Positions 21,460 through 33,659 of a stretch of 64,000 nucleotides of DNA are shown here, piece after piece (the stretch's first letter is position 1; each line of letters opens with the position of its first letter). Both the position numbers and the translations under genes were made by a program. The notes below the pieces were generated by a model. The model was not told where the DNA came from and ran no database searches. It saw only the letters and a program-made list of their open reading frames with translations. The DNA is from Tricholoma matsutake (taxonomy: Eukaryota > Basidiomycota > Agaricomycetes > Agaricales > Tricholomataceae), in NCBI GenBank assembly GCA_026075535.2, contig AP026542.1:11966001-12030000 (forward strand), in the 5' to 3' direction.

Positions 21460-24400
21460 ATGGACCTCGGCGATGACGATCTTCAGCTTCATTGCATCAT
21501 CGAAGGCGAATCCGAGGCGTTTCCAGTGAATGTTCAAGGTTCATTGTGGCACAATCCGAAATTCAACGTTGGCCACCTGAAGGAGAAAATACAAGAGAAG
21601 CGAAAAGATTCATTAGCCGTCGTTGATGCCCACATCCTAGTACTCTGGAAGGTGCGTGCTATCGAAGATTCGCGATGTCAGACAATATGGCTTACTTCCC
21701 TGTCCTTTTAGCCCAAAGATACCAATCCCATCGATGTGAACATGGACGACCTTGCGTCTATTCGCAGCGATGAAAAACTGGCTGAGAAATTACCCTCTGC
21801 TCGTCCCGTCGGCTATATGTTTCCAACCCAACCTCCCCTGGATCGTTTACATATTATTGTACGGAAACCGGATGCCGGTGAGTGAGGGTGCTTTTCCATG
21901 GCTGAATACTGCTGATAGTTTCTTGCCCAAAATCACTTACCGTTTTAATTGCCCTCATGACCGCGTTGCTTTTCCCATGGGTGATGACACATTCCCAGAT
22001 GGTGAGTATCAACCACTCATCTCATCATCGTCCTTATACTGACCTCGCTTTCCGATTTTCAGTTGACATCCTTCGCACCCCTAGACAACCCGCCTGGCCA
22101 GAATCCCGTGCTTGCCCAGTGTCACCGCCAACGTGTATCTCCACTGTCAAGGCATCCATTAACAAGTTTCTCGAGAACCTTCGCCCCAAGATCGAAGTGT
22201 TTCTTGCCGACCCTCATCTACCATTATGGGAACCACCCGAGACCGTCGACCAGTCAACCCGCAAGTTCTACCATGACATTGCCATTCCGACCATCAAAGA
22301 TAACATACCTAACCTTCTTTTGCACGACCTCGGCAAAGACTCGAATCCTCACGTAGACAACCTTTTCAGCGGTGAGAGACATCGGTGAGGTCCCCCTGGT
22401 ACCGGCTTTTCGATCTTGCTGACGACATTCCAGTATTCTATGTAATACCTCTGGCACGGGGAAGACCCGACTTCTCTTCGGGGGCCTCTGCAAGCATTGG
22501 GGCTTTTATTTTGTTTCCGCGCGGGACACTAATGGGATCGGCGCCCAAGACCTGGAGTTCATGATCGAAAGGATGTCGACCACTGATGGGTGGGTCGACA
22601 ATATCTTCAAGGATCGTGCACCAGAGGACGTTATGGACGCTAACGAGAAGAACGAGAAGATCGCCTTCAATCGGATCTACAAAGTGCTGCTGGCGCGGTG
22701 GATGGTGTTTCGCACCTTCATCGAAGCAGCCCAGAAGCAAAATGGAGGACTTTTGCCCAACAACATAAAACACGATTGGCTAATCTTTCAACTACTTCCC
22801 TTCGTAGTAGTCGATGGCAAGGACCCTTTTTTAGCTTTCGTGAATTCCTGTCTGGCGGGGGCGTCCCTGCAGACGCTGCTGGATTTGCTGGACGTCACCG
22901 GGCCCACGGCAGTCCTAGGGTCAGCAATTGGTCACGACAATTTCTTCTACATCCTTGATGAAGGTCAGGTTGCCGGCGAACGATACATGGGCGCTTTTGC
23001 GGATGCGAGTGCCACAATTCGTCGGCCTGTCCTCCGTCCAGTAGTTCGTGGGTGGAGTCGTGTCAGCGCCGAAAGGTCTATTAAATTCATCGTATCCGGC
23101 ACTGGCTTTTCACTTGACCTTTTCCAAACCGTCTTGGCGTCGGGCGTAGGCAAAGTTCCGGACCAATGGGATGTAGTTCGCAACACCGGCGACTTCAAGA
23201 ACCCGGGTATCCAGTTGTCATATATATCTCGATATCTTCCACCGTCTTTCCTTCTTTCAGAATCTGGCACTAGCCTTGTCTCTCGGATGTTCGAGTGGCT
23301 GCGCGGCCGGTGAGTGATGTTAATGTAGTGGGGCAAATCTAATCTACGTTGGGAAGTCACCGATTTACCGCCAGGTATCTCGAGGAACTGATAGGCGGAG
23401 AGTGGACGACTGCATGCCCAAGTTCCCCCCATAAATTACTTGATGCATACGTCCACGCTTACACCAAATACACCCCGATCGATGGTGAGGGCTCGCTTTT
23501 GGCCACCGAAACTGACGTCAAGCCATCCAAGGTCCAGGGTTTTGCTTGGGAGAAAATTGCTCGAGGTCTGTCCGTTCTTGTACTCATCGAGTTAGGTTTC
23601 CGTTGATTGTCGCGCAGTGGAAGGATTACTAAACGTACTATCAAGCTCGATATACAACTTTATAACCAGAGGAGAATATCCTATGTGGTACGCGGAACGA
23701 CAAGACCTCATAAAATTCGGCCTTGCTCGCTTCATGGGTGAAGGACCCGATATCATCGTTGAAGAGCCATTGGCTCTTATGAGCGTCTTGCGCTATTTTG
23801 AAACAGAAGGGCTTACACCCGACAAATTTATTCGAGATCGCATGCAGGTTAATAAAGGGGTAGCGTTTGAAGAGGCCGTCCTCTTAGCTTGCACTCGTCT
23901 CTTTTGACAAGGCGCCCGGTTGGATCAGGTTTTCCGATTCCACGGGGAAACTCCGCCTTGGGCGCGTCAGTCTGCTTCAATTGTGACGCGGGGGAATGGC
24001 GACACTCTCCAGGATTTCGATATCCCTAATGGGGACCCTGTTGTGCCATCTAACGGTATCGCCTTTATCGCCGACGATCCTGAAGACGTGAAGAAATGGA
24101 TTAAGTCGATGCACACAGGGTGGTGCCTCCCAGGCCAAAATGCGGGTCCCGACCTCATGGCGTGGTTACGCCTCAGTGATGGGCGATTGCTACTTCTACT
24201 GTTCCAGGCCAAATGCTATCTGACTGGCAACTTAGATACCATTGCTGCGGCCGTCTTAGCGAAAGCAATTCGATCATTGATCCCCAACGAAATTTTCTCA
24301 TGCTTGGTGCGTACAGTGAGTCCACTCCCTTCTTTGCTGACCGTTGTTTACAGACGTGCGCAACCGCCAAGCAAGAGATCAATGATATGCTTGAAGCCAT

Positions 24401-24839
24401 CAACAAGGCAGAGGATTGTTTTACTGGAGCGCGGTACAATGTTTTGCATGTCGTTGCTGCATACCCACTAGATGCAAACTTTGGCTCGCGATCATTGGAG
24501 GTTCAAAATGCATTATTAAAGGACAACCATCCTCTCGCCAGCCTGGACCATGCTCAACTACTCAACTCACTTACCAGATGTGATGCTATGCCCTCAGTGT
24601 TATCATCTTTGTCCATGTCTTTGAAGCGGGTCCGAACTAAAGGTGATGCCCAAGATGAAGTTCAACACATTTCCAAGTCGAGGAAGAGAACATCGAGGAG
24701 AACATCAGCAAGAACATCAGCAGGAACTTCGAGGGGAATATCAGTAGGAACGTCAAGGGGAACATCAGCAGGAACGTCGAGCAGAACGTCGAGTGGAAGA
24801 TCGAGTGGCAGGTCGAGCAGAGGATCTTGGCGAAGGTAG
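21460..24839 (+). pseudogene. Crinkler-type NTPase/nuclease effector-like gene, copy 1
   Basis: Predicted exons: 21460-21651, 21712-21877, an uncertain small exon ending 22001, 22063-22371, 22434-23309, 23375-23565, 23618-24306 and 24354-24839. The N-terminus resembles the ubiquitin-like Crinkler header (FPVNVQGSLWH, VGHLKEKI, LVLWK, and RLHIIVRKP before the junction). The central domain is a P-loop NTPase: Walker A SGTGKTR (22450-22470), Walker B FFYILDEGQ (22940-22965) and a sensor-like IVSGTG. Downstream, GPDLMAW and LFQAKCY (24145-24220) fit the D...QxK core of a restriction-like nuclease. The tail has a KSRKR basic patch and RTS/GTS repeats. An in-frame TGA (23905-23907) would remove the nuclease part. 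The ATG lies one base inside the repeat edge, so the native promoter is lost. Crinkler-type proteins act in nuclei or in conflict with other organisms; the role here is unknown. Confidence 0.75.
23905..23907 (+). other. In-frame TGA in Crinkler-type copy 1
   Basis: The frame 23618-24306 is open on both sides of this single TGA. The same stop exists at 27366-27368 in copy 2. A short intron spanning it is possible, but no good donor/acceptor pair surrounds it. Confidence 0.7.
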
Positions 24840-25236
24840 AACGGAGGATAAGATGACATCGAGGCCAAAACCTAGCACTTATGCCTGCTGTTATACTTAT
24901 TGCTGTTATTCTGTATGGTTTTTATGTACATGGTAGAACATTGAGTCCCCGAGCTTGCGAGTCAACAATAGCTGACTCGGCGAGTGGAAGCAAGCATGTC
25001 AGGAGGAACAACATCAGGAACTTTGCAATTTGCTGGTGAGCTTTTTTTGCTTTTTGCCTGGTGGCCAGTCCAAAAGTGACAAGTTGAAAAGTCATAATAT
25101 TACTGATAAATAGTGTATACATAAAATAAGTATGTATATTTGATTTGATTTAAGGCACTGAATGTCAAAGTAAATTTGGGGATTGCCAGTCACCACTTAT
25201 CCTTGGCCAGTCATGCCATTGGCATGTCAATGGTAT

Positions 25237-26036
25237 CGCACCCACACCACATCACATGTTGGAAATGTGACCATTCATTTCAGCACACATCCTCCTTGAC
25301 ACCAGGGGGTTGCAGCAGTTGTAGGTAGGGACTACCATGGATGGCCATCATCCGGGTGACCATCCGTGGATATGATATATGGATGGATGGATATGGATAT
25401 GGATATTGCATGGGTGATATCCATGGATGAACAGATGGTTACTATTAAATTTAAATAAATGAGTAATTCCGAGTTCTCAATTTATTGAGACGAGGTATTG
25501 TCGATTGAGCTGGCTGGATGTCTCATCTGATCTATTAGTGCAGTAATTGCCGAAGTGGCCTATTTTGATTCTCATCCATTTCGGATCTTGCCAGGCCCCT
25601 TTAGTAACCCCCCTCCCCTTTTTTGCCCGTGAACATCGATCAAAATGGAATGGCCAGAAGTGGGGCCCTGATTCTACAAAAACCAAGCCAAAGCCAGCTG
25701 GCCACTAAAATAGTGGGTATGCTCTAAGCAGGTAAAGCCCCCAGCCCCCTACAGAACTCAGAATTGCCATGCAGCGCAATGGCCCTCTAGCACAAGTATA
25801 GTCTTGGTAAGGAATGACAGTACTTTACTGTCCCCCATGTAATCCACACAGACTCCACATATAGAACATAGTGATGTTATATACCATTCTGACCGCAATT
25901 TTCAGCCGAGTTTGAAAATCACCCTTGCGTAGTCATGTGACCTACCATATATGTACATCAAAAAGCTGGAATTTTACTTGGTCAATAACTCAAGATATAG
26001 TGATCTGATTTACGTAATTTTTGGATTACCATTGAC
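25237..26036. other. 800-bp spacer of the inverted repeat
   Basis: Single-copy between the arms and not itself palindromic. 25320-25445 is a ATGGATGGATAT-rich patch beginning GTAGGGACTACCATGGATGG. It is closely related to 33785-33910, so the spacer contains another dispersed repeat. No gene recognised. Confidence 0.8.
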
Positions 26037-29000
26037 ATACCATTGACATGCCAATGGCATGACTGGCCAAGGATAAGTGGTGACTGGCAATCCCCAAATT
26101 TACTTTGACATTCAGTGCCTTAAATCAAATCAAATATACATACTTATTTTATGTATACACTATTTATCAGTAATATTATGACTTTTCAACTTGTCACTTT
26201 TGGACTGGCCACCAGGCAAAAAGCAAAAAAAGCTCACCAGCAAATTGCAAAGTTCCTGATGTTGTTCCTCCTGACATGCTTGCTTCCACTCGCCGAGTCA
26301 GCTATTGTTGACTCGCAAGCTCGGGGACTCAATGTTCTACCATGTACATAAAAACCATACAGAATAACAGCAATAAGTATAACAGCAGGCATAAGTGCTA
26401 GGTTTTGGCCTCGATGTCATCTTATCCTCCGTTCTACCTTCGCCAAGATCCTCTGCTCGACCTGCCACTCGATCTTCCACTCGACGTTCTGCTCGACGTT
26501 CCTGCTGATGTTCCCCTTGACGTTCCTACTGATATTCCCCTCGAAGTTCCTGCTGATGTTCTTGCTGATGTTCTCCTCGATGTTCTCTTCCTCGACTTGG
26601 AAATGTGTTGAACTTCATCTTGGGCATCACCTTTAGTTCGGACCCGCTTCAAAGACATGGACAAAGATGATAACACTGAGGGCATAGCATCACATCTGGT
26701 AAGTGAGTTGAGTAGTTGAGCATGGTCCAGGCTGGCGAGAGGATGGTTGTCCTTTAATAATGCATTTTGAACCTCCAATGATCGCGAGCCAAAGTTTGCA
26801 TCTAGTGGGTATGCAGCAACGACATGCAAAACATTGTACCGCGCTCCAGTAAAACAATCCTCTGCCTTGTTGATGGCTTCAAGCATATCATTGATCTCTT
26901 GCTTGGCGGTTGCGCACGTCTGTAAACAACGGTCAGCAAAGAAGGGAGTGGACTCACTGTACGCACCAAGCATGAGAAAATTTCGTTGGGGATCAATGAT
27001 CGAATTGCTTTCGCTAAGACGGCCGCAGCAATGGTATCTAAGTTGCCAGTCAGATAGCATTTGGCCTGGAACAGTAGAAGTAGCAATCGCCCATCACTGA
27101 GGCGTAACCACGCCATGAGGTCGGGACCCGCATTTTGGCCTGGGAGGCACCACCCTGTGTGCATCGACTTAATCCATTTCTTCACGTCTTCAGGATCGTC
27201 GGCGATAAAGGCGATACCGTTAGATGGCACAACAGGGTCCCCATTAGGGATATCGAAATCCTGGAGAGTGTCGCCATTCCCCCGCGTCACAATTGAAGCA
27301 GACTGACGCGCCCAAGGCGGAGTTTCCCCGTGGAATCGGAAAACCTGATCCAACCGGGCGCCTTGTCAAAAGAGACGAGTGCAAGCTAAGAGGACGGCCT
27401 CTTCAAACGCTACCCCTTTATTAACCTGCATGCGATCTCGAATAAATTTGTCGGGTGTAAGCCCTTCTGTTTCAAAATAGCGCAAGACGCTCATAAGAGC
27501 CAATGGCTCTTCAACGATGATATCGGGTCCTTCACCCATGAAGCGAGCAAGGCCGAATTTTATGAGGTCTTGTCGTTCCGCGTACCACATAGGATATTCT
27601 CCTCTGGTTATAAAGTTGTATATCGAGCTTGATAGTACGTTTAGTAATCCTTCCACTGCGCGACAATCAACGGAAACCTAACTCGATGAGTACAAGAACG
27701 GACAGACCTCGAGCAATTTTCTCCCAAGCAAAACCCTGGACCTTGGATGGCTTGACGTCAGTTTCGGTGGCCAAAAGCGAGCCCTCACCATCGATCGGGG
27801 TGTATTTGGTGTAAGCGTGGACGTATGCATCAAGTAATTTATGGGGGGAACTTGGGCATGCAGTCGTCCACTCTCCGCCTATCAGTTCCTCGAGATACCT
27901 GGCGGTAAATCGGTGACTTCCCAACGTAGATTAGATTTGCCCCACTACATTAACATCACTCACCGGCCGCGCAGCCACTCGAACATCCGAGAGACAAGGC
28001 TAGTGCCAGATTCTGAAAGAAGGAAAGACGGTGGAAGATATCGAGATATATATGACAACTGGATACCCGGGTTCTTGAAGTCGCCGGTGTTGCGAACTAC
28101 ATCCCATTGGTCCGGAACTTTGCCTACGCCCGACGCCAAGACGGTTTGGAAAAGGTCAAGTGAAAAGCCAGTGCCGGATACGATGAATTTAATAGACCTT
28201 TCGGCGCTGACACGACTCCACCCACGAACTACTGGACGGAGGACAGGCCGACGAATTGTGGCACTCGCATCCGCAAAAGCGCCCATGTATCGTTCGCCGG
28301 CAACCTGACCTTCATCAAGGATGTAGAAGAAATTGTCGTGACCAATTGCTGACCCTAGGACTGCCGTGGGCCCGGTGACGTCCAGCAAATCCAGCAGCGT
28401 CTGCAGGGACGCCCCCGCCAGACAGGAATTCACGAAAGCTAAAAAAGGGTCCTTGCCATCGACTACTACGAAGGGAAGTAGTTGAAAGATTAGCCAATCG
28501 TGTTTTATGTTGTTGGGCAAAAGTCCTCCATTTTGCTTCTGGGCTGCTTCGATGAAGGTGCGAAACACCATCCACCGCGCCAGCAGCACTTTGTAGATCC
28601 GATTGAAGGCGATCTTCTCGTTCTTCTCGTTAGCGTCCATAACGTCCTCTGGTGCACGATCCTTGAAGATATTGTCGACCCACCCATCAGTGGTCGACAT
28701 CCTTTCGATCATGAACTCCAGGTCTTGGGCGCCGATCCCATTAGTGTCCCGCGCGGAAACAAAATAAAAGCCCCAATGCTTGCAGAGGCCCCCGAAGAGA
28801 AGTCGGGTCTTCCCCGTGCCAGAGGTATTACATAGAATACTGGAATGTCGTCAGCAAGATCGAAAAGCCGGTACCAGGGGGACCTCACCGATGTCTCTCA
28901 CCGCTGAAAAGGTTGTCTACGTGAGGATTCGAGTCTTTGCCGAGGTCGTGCAAAAGAAGGTTAGGTATGTTATCTTTGATGGTCGGAATGGCAATGTCAT

Positions 29001-29814
29001 GGTAGAACTTGCGGGTTGACTGGTCGACGGTCTCGGGTGGTTCCCATAATGGTAGATGAGGGTCGGCAAGAAACACTTCGATCTTGGGGCGAAGGTTCTC
29101 GAGAAACTTGTTAATGGATGCCTTGACAGTGGAGATACACGTTGGCGGTGACACTGGGCAAGCACGGGATTCTGGCCAGGCGGGTTGTCTAGGGGTGCGA
29201 AGGATGTCAACTGAAAATCGGAAAGCGAGGTCAGTATAAGGACGATGATGAGATGAGTGGTTGATACTCACCATCTGGGAATGTGTCATCACCCATGGGA
29301 AAAGCAACGCGGTCATGAGGGCAATTAAAACGGTAAGTGATTTTGGGCAAGAAACTATCAGCAGTATTCAGCCATGGAAAAGCACCCTCACTCACCGGCA
29401 TCCGGTTTCCGTACAATAATATGTAAACGATCCAGGGGAGGTTGGGTTGGAAACATATAGCCGACGGGACGAGCAGAGGGTAATTTCTCAGCCAGTTTTT
29501 CATCGCTGCGAATAGACGCAAGGTCGTCCATGTTCACATCGATGGGATTGGTATCTTTGGGCTAAAAGGACAGGGAAGTAAGCCATATTGTCTGACATCG
29601 CGAATCTTCGATAGCACGCACCTTCCAGAGTACTAGGATGTGGGCATCAACGACGGCTAATGAATCTTTTCGCTTCTCTTGTATTTTCTCCTTCAGGTGG
29701 CCAACGTTGAATTTCGGATTGTGCCACAATGAACCTTGAACATTCACTGGAAACGCCTCGGATTCGCCTTCGATGATGCAATGAAGCTGAAGATCGTCAT
29801 CGCCGAGGTCCATA
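26037..29814 (-). repeat. Right arm of the 3,778-bp inverted repeat
   Basis: Exact reverse complement of 21459-25236 as far as I could compare. The outer edge lies just inside the coding start region of gene copy 2. The gene's own upstream sequence continues beyond it. Confidence 0.97.
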
Positions 29815-29888
29815 GTGGCCTCCGCTTGGTCAGGTGTAAACGAGTGTGCGTCCTTGGCTGGAGTCTCAAGCAGTAAGGTAGAATTCAT
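26434..29888 (-). pseudogene. Crinkler-type NTPase/nuclease effector-like gene, copy 2
   Basis: Mirror image of copy 1, with the same predicted introns, motifs and TGA (27366-27368). Walker A lies at 28803-28823, Walker B at about 28308-28333, the D...QxK nuclease core at 27053-27128, and the basic tail ends at 26434. Unlike copy 1, the frame extends past the repeat edge to an ATG at 29888, giving about 25 extra residues before the shared Met at 29813. Unique upstream DNA (29889-30000) could hold the original promoter. This is probably the parental copy. The two genes converge, so read-through from either makes antisense to the other. Confidence 0.75.
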
Positions 29889-31594
29889 CCGTCGTCAGAA
29901 TCTGATTCATCCATAACCAACAAACGTCATGTGCTGTTACTTTTTCGTGACACGCTCGTCTATAACAGGAGAAAAGTCCACAAAACGGCTGCTGAACTCG
30001 TTCCACCCCCTCTTTTCAAATTCTGCTTTCAGGGAACTATTATAATATGTATTAAGCTGCTATGTACCACAAACAAGCCAGATCACACACAGAACAGGCC
30101 TAAACGACAAACGATGATAGATGCTAGTTATGTTTTTCTATATATGTTTTTTCCTTGTTCTTTCAACTAACAGTCTTCCATTTCAGTTATAAACATGTTT
30201 GCTCGTGGGGTGCAGCAACCCAAGCTCAACCCCTCCCCAGACATGTCACGTGACTTGATGCATGGACACAAAACAATCAACGCGTCATCAAACAAAGTTT
30301 CGACACCTGTTTCACATTTGTTAGGATAATTTTAAGCACTTATAAGCCAGCCATGGTATTACAATCCTAATGTGTTCGATTTTTTGCTGTTATTTTTTGT
30401 GTGCTATAGTTTTAGGTGTCATTATTTTTTTTTTTGGTAACCAGTTTGAGCCCGAAGCCCATGGTCAACTCTGACTATGCATAAGATGTGCATCTAGGAG
30501 GACACCGGCCGAAGAGAATGCTTTTACGCACACCATTATCAAGGGGGTGGCAGAACGGGAAAAACTGACATCCACTCACCTTTTTTATTTCACGACCTCC
30601 ATCGACCCCCCCCCCCCCTTCCTGCCATATATGGTAATTTCCCATCATGTGCAATGATTTTTCCCAAGCAATTTTCACAAAAGTTCGACTATAGTATTGA
30701 CTTCCTAGTGCAGCCCTTGTGCTTCCTACTATGCTAGCTATGATTTTGGACTTGACATTGCTATGTCCTGCATGCCACCATTCAGAGGATGATCTGTATT
30801 CAATCGGAAAGTGTGTCATCATGCTTGAACCTTGCTGATGACGCGTCACTGGCATCTCCCTCGACTACAAGTGACTTCCCCCAGCTAACTGTCCTAGCTT
30901 GGTCCCCTAAGCACTGCCAATTCCTTCCTCTTGCCAGATTCCAAATCCTGTCGTGTTTTACACCGTGGTAACATTGGTAACATTGTCCAAACACTTAAGT
31001 GTCATAATCTCCAAATACTGGCATCAAGTCGATGTCGCGTGTACCACAACCCACGGAACTCATACAAAATCAGTTAACCAGATGAAGTCCATGAATTATC
31101 TACCAGGCACCATGTCACATGTGGGATGGTGGGGAGCAAGGTTGCCTAGTGAGGGGGAACAGTCATGGCTGAGCTCCAAGGCATGGTGCTGGAAGCACAA
31201 GAGATCAGGCAGTAGACCGGAGATTAAGATGTGGCAGCCAGCCACATTGAATTGGGGGCCGAGCATGGATTTGGTTGATATGACATATATTTGCAGTAAA
31301 TCTATCTGTTTATACGAGTTAAAAAATATTCGACACCCATTCTAAGTGATTCATGGCCAAACAAAGCATTCTGGATAGTTTACAAGTCCATAGAACTGTA
31401 ATAGAACCTATTTGGTGGCTAACCTATTTGGTGGCTCAATGACATCTATCAGTGTTGTATATACCCTAGTACAATTTTTTTTTCAGCCTCCAGCAGGACA
31501 CCCCCCCTACCCGCGGTTCAGGATTCCCATTCCGCCACCCCCCTTGACCATTATGTATTAACAGTAGTGTGGGACTCCACTGTCTTTCAGCAAT
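29889..31594. other. Gap: intergenic, nothing recognised
   Basis: About 1.7 kb with short frames only. A C-run lies at about 30608-30620 and a T-run near 30425. A frame at 30855-30475 (minus) has no recognisable domain. The left 110 bp is the probable promoter of Crinkler-type copy 2. Confidence 0.5.
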
Positions 31595-32248
31595 CACTAC
31601 TGGGGCTGACCTGTGTTTCCCACAGAAACACAGCCTTAGAAACTTGTTTTAAGACTTCTGATGTGTATATCCTTTGGATATTCTTAATATGTATGTAAAA
31701 GAAATGTCAGGGAAATATTTTACATGTATCCAAGCTGTATCTGCAAGGAACATAAAAGGTGTATTCTATGATGTTTCTTTCAGATCCCTTCTGGAAACAT
31801 TTTCCATGTTCCCTTTGTGTAAGTTAAAGAAACACTTTTTATGTAATTCTGCCTGTATCTGCCAAAAACATTTGACATGTAATTTTATTATATGTTTCCT
31901 ATGGATACATGCAAAGAACAAAGGGGTTATCATGGTTACACATGTATCCCTAGGAAACACATAATAAAATTACATGTTAAATGTTTTTGGCAGATACAGG
32001 CAGAATTACATAAAAAGTGTTTCTTTAACTTACACAAAGGGAACATGGAAAATGTTTCCAGAAGGGATCTGAAAGAAACATCATAGAATACACCTTTTAT
32101 GTTCCTTGCAGATACAGCTTGGATACATGTAAAATATTTCCCTGACATTTCTTTTACATACATATTAAGAATATCTACACATCAGAAGTCTTAAAACAAG
32201 TTTCTAAGGCTGTGTTTCTGTGGGAAACACAGGTCAGCCCCAGTAGTG
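31595..32248. mobile_element. CACTA-type foldback MITE, copy 2
   Basis: 654 bp, highly similar to 14338-14999, with ends CACTACTGGGG/CCCCAGTAGTG and the 3-bp duplication AAT (31592-31594 and 32249-32251). The two arms are nearly perfect inverted copies, and mirrored translated frames read from both strands. One short deletion (GATATACCAAAG-like, near 32172) distinguishes the right arm. Confidence 0.9.
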
Positions 32249-32266
32249 AATACCCACTAAACTCTT

Positions 32267-32354
32267 TGGAGGGATCAGGGTTTGAACCAAGAGTGCAAGG
32301 GCATGTCCCCCTGAAATGAGATGATGGAGTTAACCATTGAGCCATCTCGCCCCT
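32267..32354 (-). repeat. tRNA-derived (SINE-like) sequence
   Basis: On the minus strand, GGGGCGAGATGGCTCAATGG resembles a tRNA 5' end and A box, and GGTTCAAACCC fits a B box at tRNA-like spacing (about 55 nt). The acceptor arms pair only partly, so it is probably a SINE head or decayed tRNA rather than an active gene. Confidence 0.45.
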
Positions 32355-32359
32355 TTTTA

Positions 32360-33180
32360 GGTGTCATTCTTGTTGAGCATGTGTTTCCCAAAAATCACAT
32401 GTTGCGAAGAACCTGGTGAATACTAATAGCGTTCACTCATGCTTGAGGACCACGTTGTACACGATGAAGACTCGGGCTCATAGGCTCGACCTGTTGGCAA
32501 GTTGTTGCCCTTGAAACATGGATTGCTACCGAAACGACTCCTCTTCACTCTTCATTATATAAGCAGACCAAACACTGTGCACAGGTCAGCTGACTCACAC
32601 AAACATTGTTCATGAGCATTCATCCCAGTCGATTGAACACCTGCAGTAGGACCCTTCACTTGGGACAGATCACATGACTTCATTGCAAACTTTGTTGAAG
32701 TCCCTGGTGGGTATGTATGAGGGGGTATTAGGTTGTGAAACCAGTGCATGGGAGGTATTTATAGTAATACATCTTATTTGAATACTAAGGATTTACATGA
32801 AGCTAAAAGCAATATATGTCATTTGAATACTAAGGACCTGGTTGTCATTGTGTTCTTTGTCGTCCCGTCATCATTGCATCATCATTGTTCCGTCATCCAC
32901 CCTGATCGCAGGGGCTCACAGCAGTGGTGTGGGGGTGTTGTGGTGGTTCAATTGTTTGGTCCCCACCATCCCGTTGTCATCCAGTACCTAGAAAAGTTTG
33001 TCCCCATTGTGGTTCCTGCTCCTGTCGTCCCCCGCCCACTGTCCCTCATTGATGCCTGTTAGCATTTGCCTGTTAGCACCTGCAATCCACCCTGTGAGCA
33101 GGGGCTCGCAGCAGTGGCATGGGGTACCGGGGTTGAGCATGGGGTGTCCTAGGGTGGGTCCATAATTATAACATATTCAT
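32360..33180. other. Gap: low-complexity and repeat DNA
   Basis: No gene recognised. ATTTGAATACTAAGGA is duplicated (32778 and 32823). 32830-33150 is T/C-rich with AGC/GCT hairpins, for example TGTGAGCA/GGCTCGCA at 33093-33110. Confidence 0.4.
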
Positions 33181-33183
33181 AAC

Positions 33184-33283
33184 CTAAAATATAGTTGGTT
33201 AGCAAAAAGAAATACAAAGAAAAAAGAAAAAACTTACCTAGGGCCCAAACAACGATACTTAGACATCTTTTGGGCCCAGTTTC
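33184..33283 (-). repeat. Hairpin-intron repeat, copy D
   Basis: Intron-like 33184-33237 on the minus strand (GTAAGT, GCTAACCAAC, TTTTAG). In sense it is preceded by GGGCCCAAAAGATGT ... TTGGGCCC (33241-33283), a hairpin with a larger loop. Confidence 0.55.
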
Positions 33284-33659
33284 TGTCTTTCTTTGGCATT
33301 GATTGGCATGGGAGTGGCAGCTGTGGGTGATGATGGAGTGGTGGTGGTATAGGAAGGAGGAGGGAGGCATCGTCAATGTCCTAGGAGTGTAAAGACCTCA
33401 AAGACAGGGAGATGTGGGGGAGAGTCTAGGCAAGGTCACATTGACAACTGGAAAGCAACTGTTTGTTTACACATCAATGGGAACCATCATGTGATCTGTC
33501 CCAGTGAGGGGTCCTAGATATACACCAATCAAAAAGTCCAACTTGAAGTCATGGCAACATTAGTGCCAACTGCCAATAAGGCACTCCAGCAGGTAATTGA
33601 CCTTGCTAAACCATTTTAATAGACCATGGTACATATATTAGAGCATTTGAGAGCATAAA

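Larger units (their letters stand above)
21459..25236 (+). repeat. Left arm of a 3,778-bp inverted repeat
   Basis: Every landmark pairs with one in 26037-29814 so that the two coordinates sum to 51273, from the outer edge (21459/29814) to the inner edge (25236/26037). No insertion or deletion separates the arms, and all parallel translations are identical. Divergence starts abruptly at both edges. Confidence 0.97.

Noticed and set aside
25350..25440. Telomere-like GGATGGATAT repeat
   Set aside because: Not TTAGGG-type, short, interstitial, and shared with another interspersed copy at 33785.
21451..29817. GTG on both sides of the inverted repeat as a target duplication
   Set aside because: Three shared bases are expected by chance at this level; no terminal motif of a transposon is present at the edges.
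30475..30855. 126-codon minus-strand frame
   Set aside because: No recognisable motif, crosses a C-run, and no supporting neighbours or introns.
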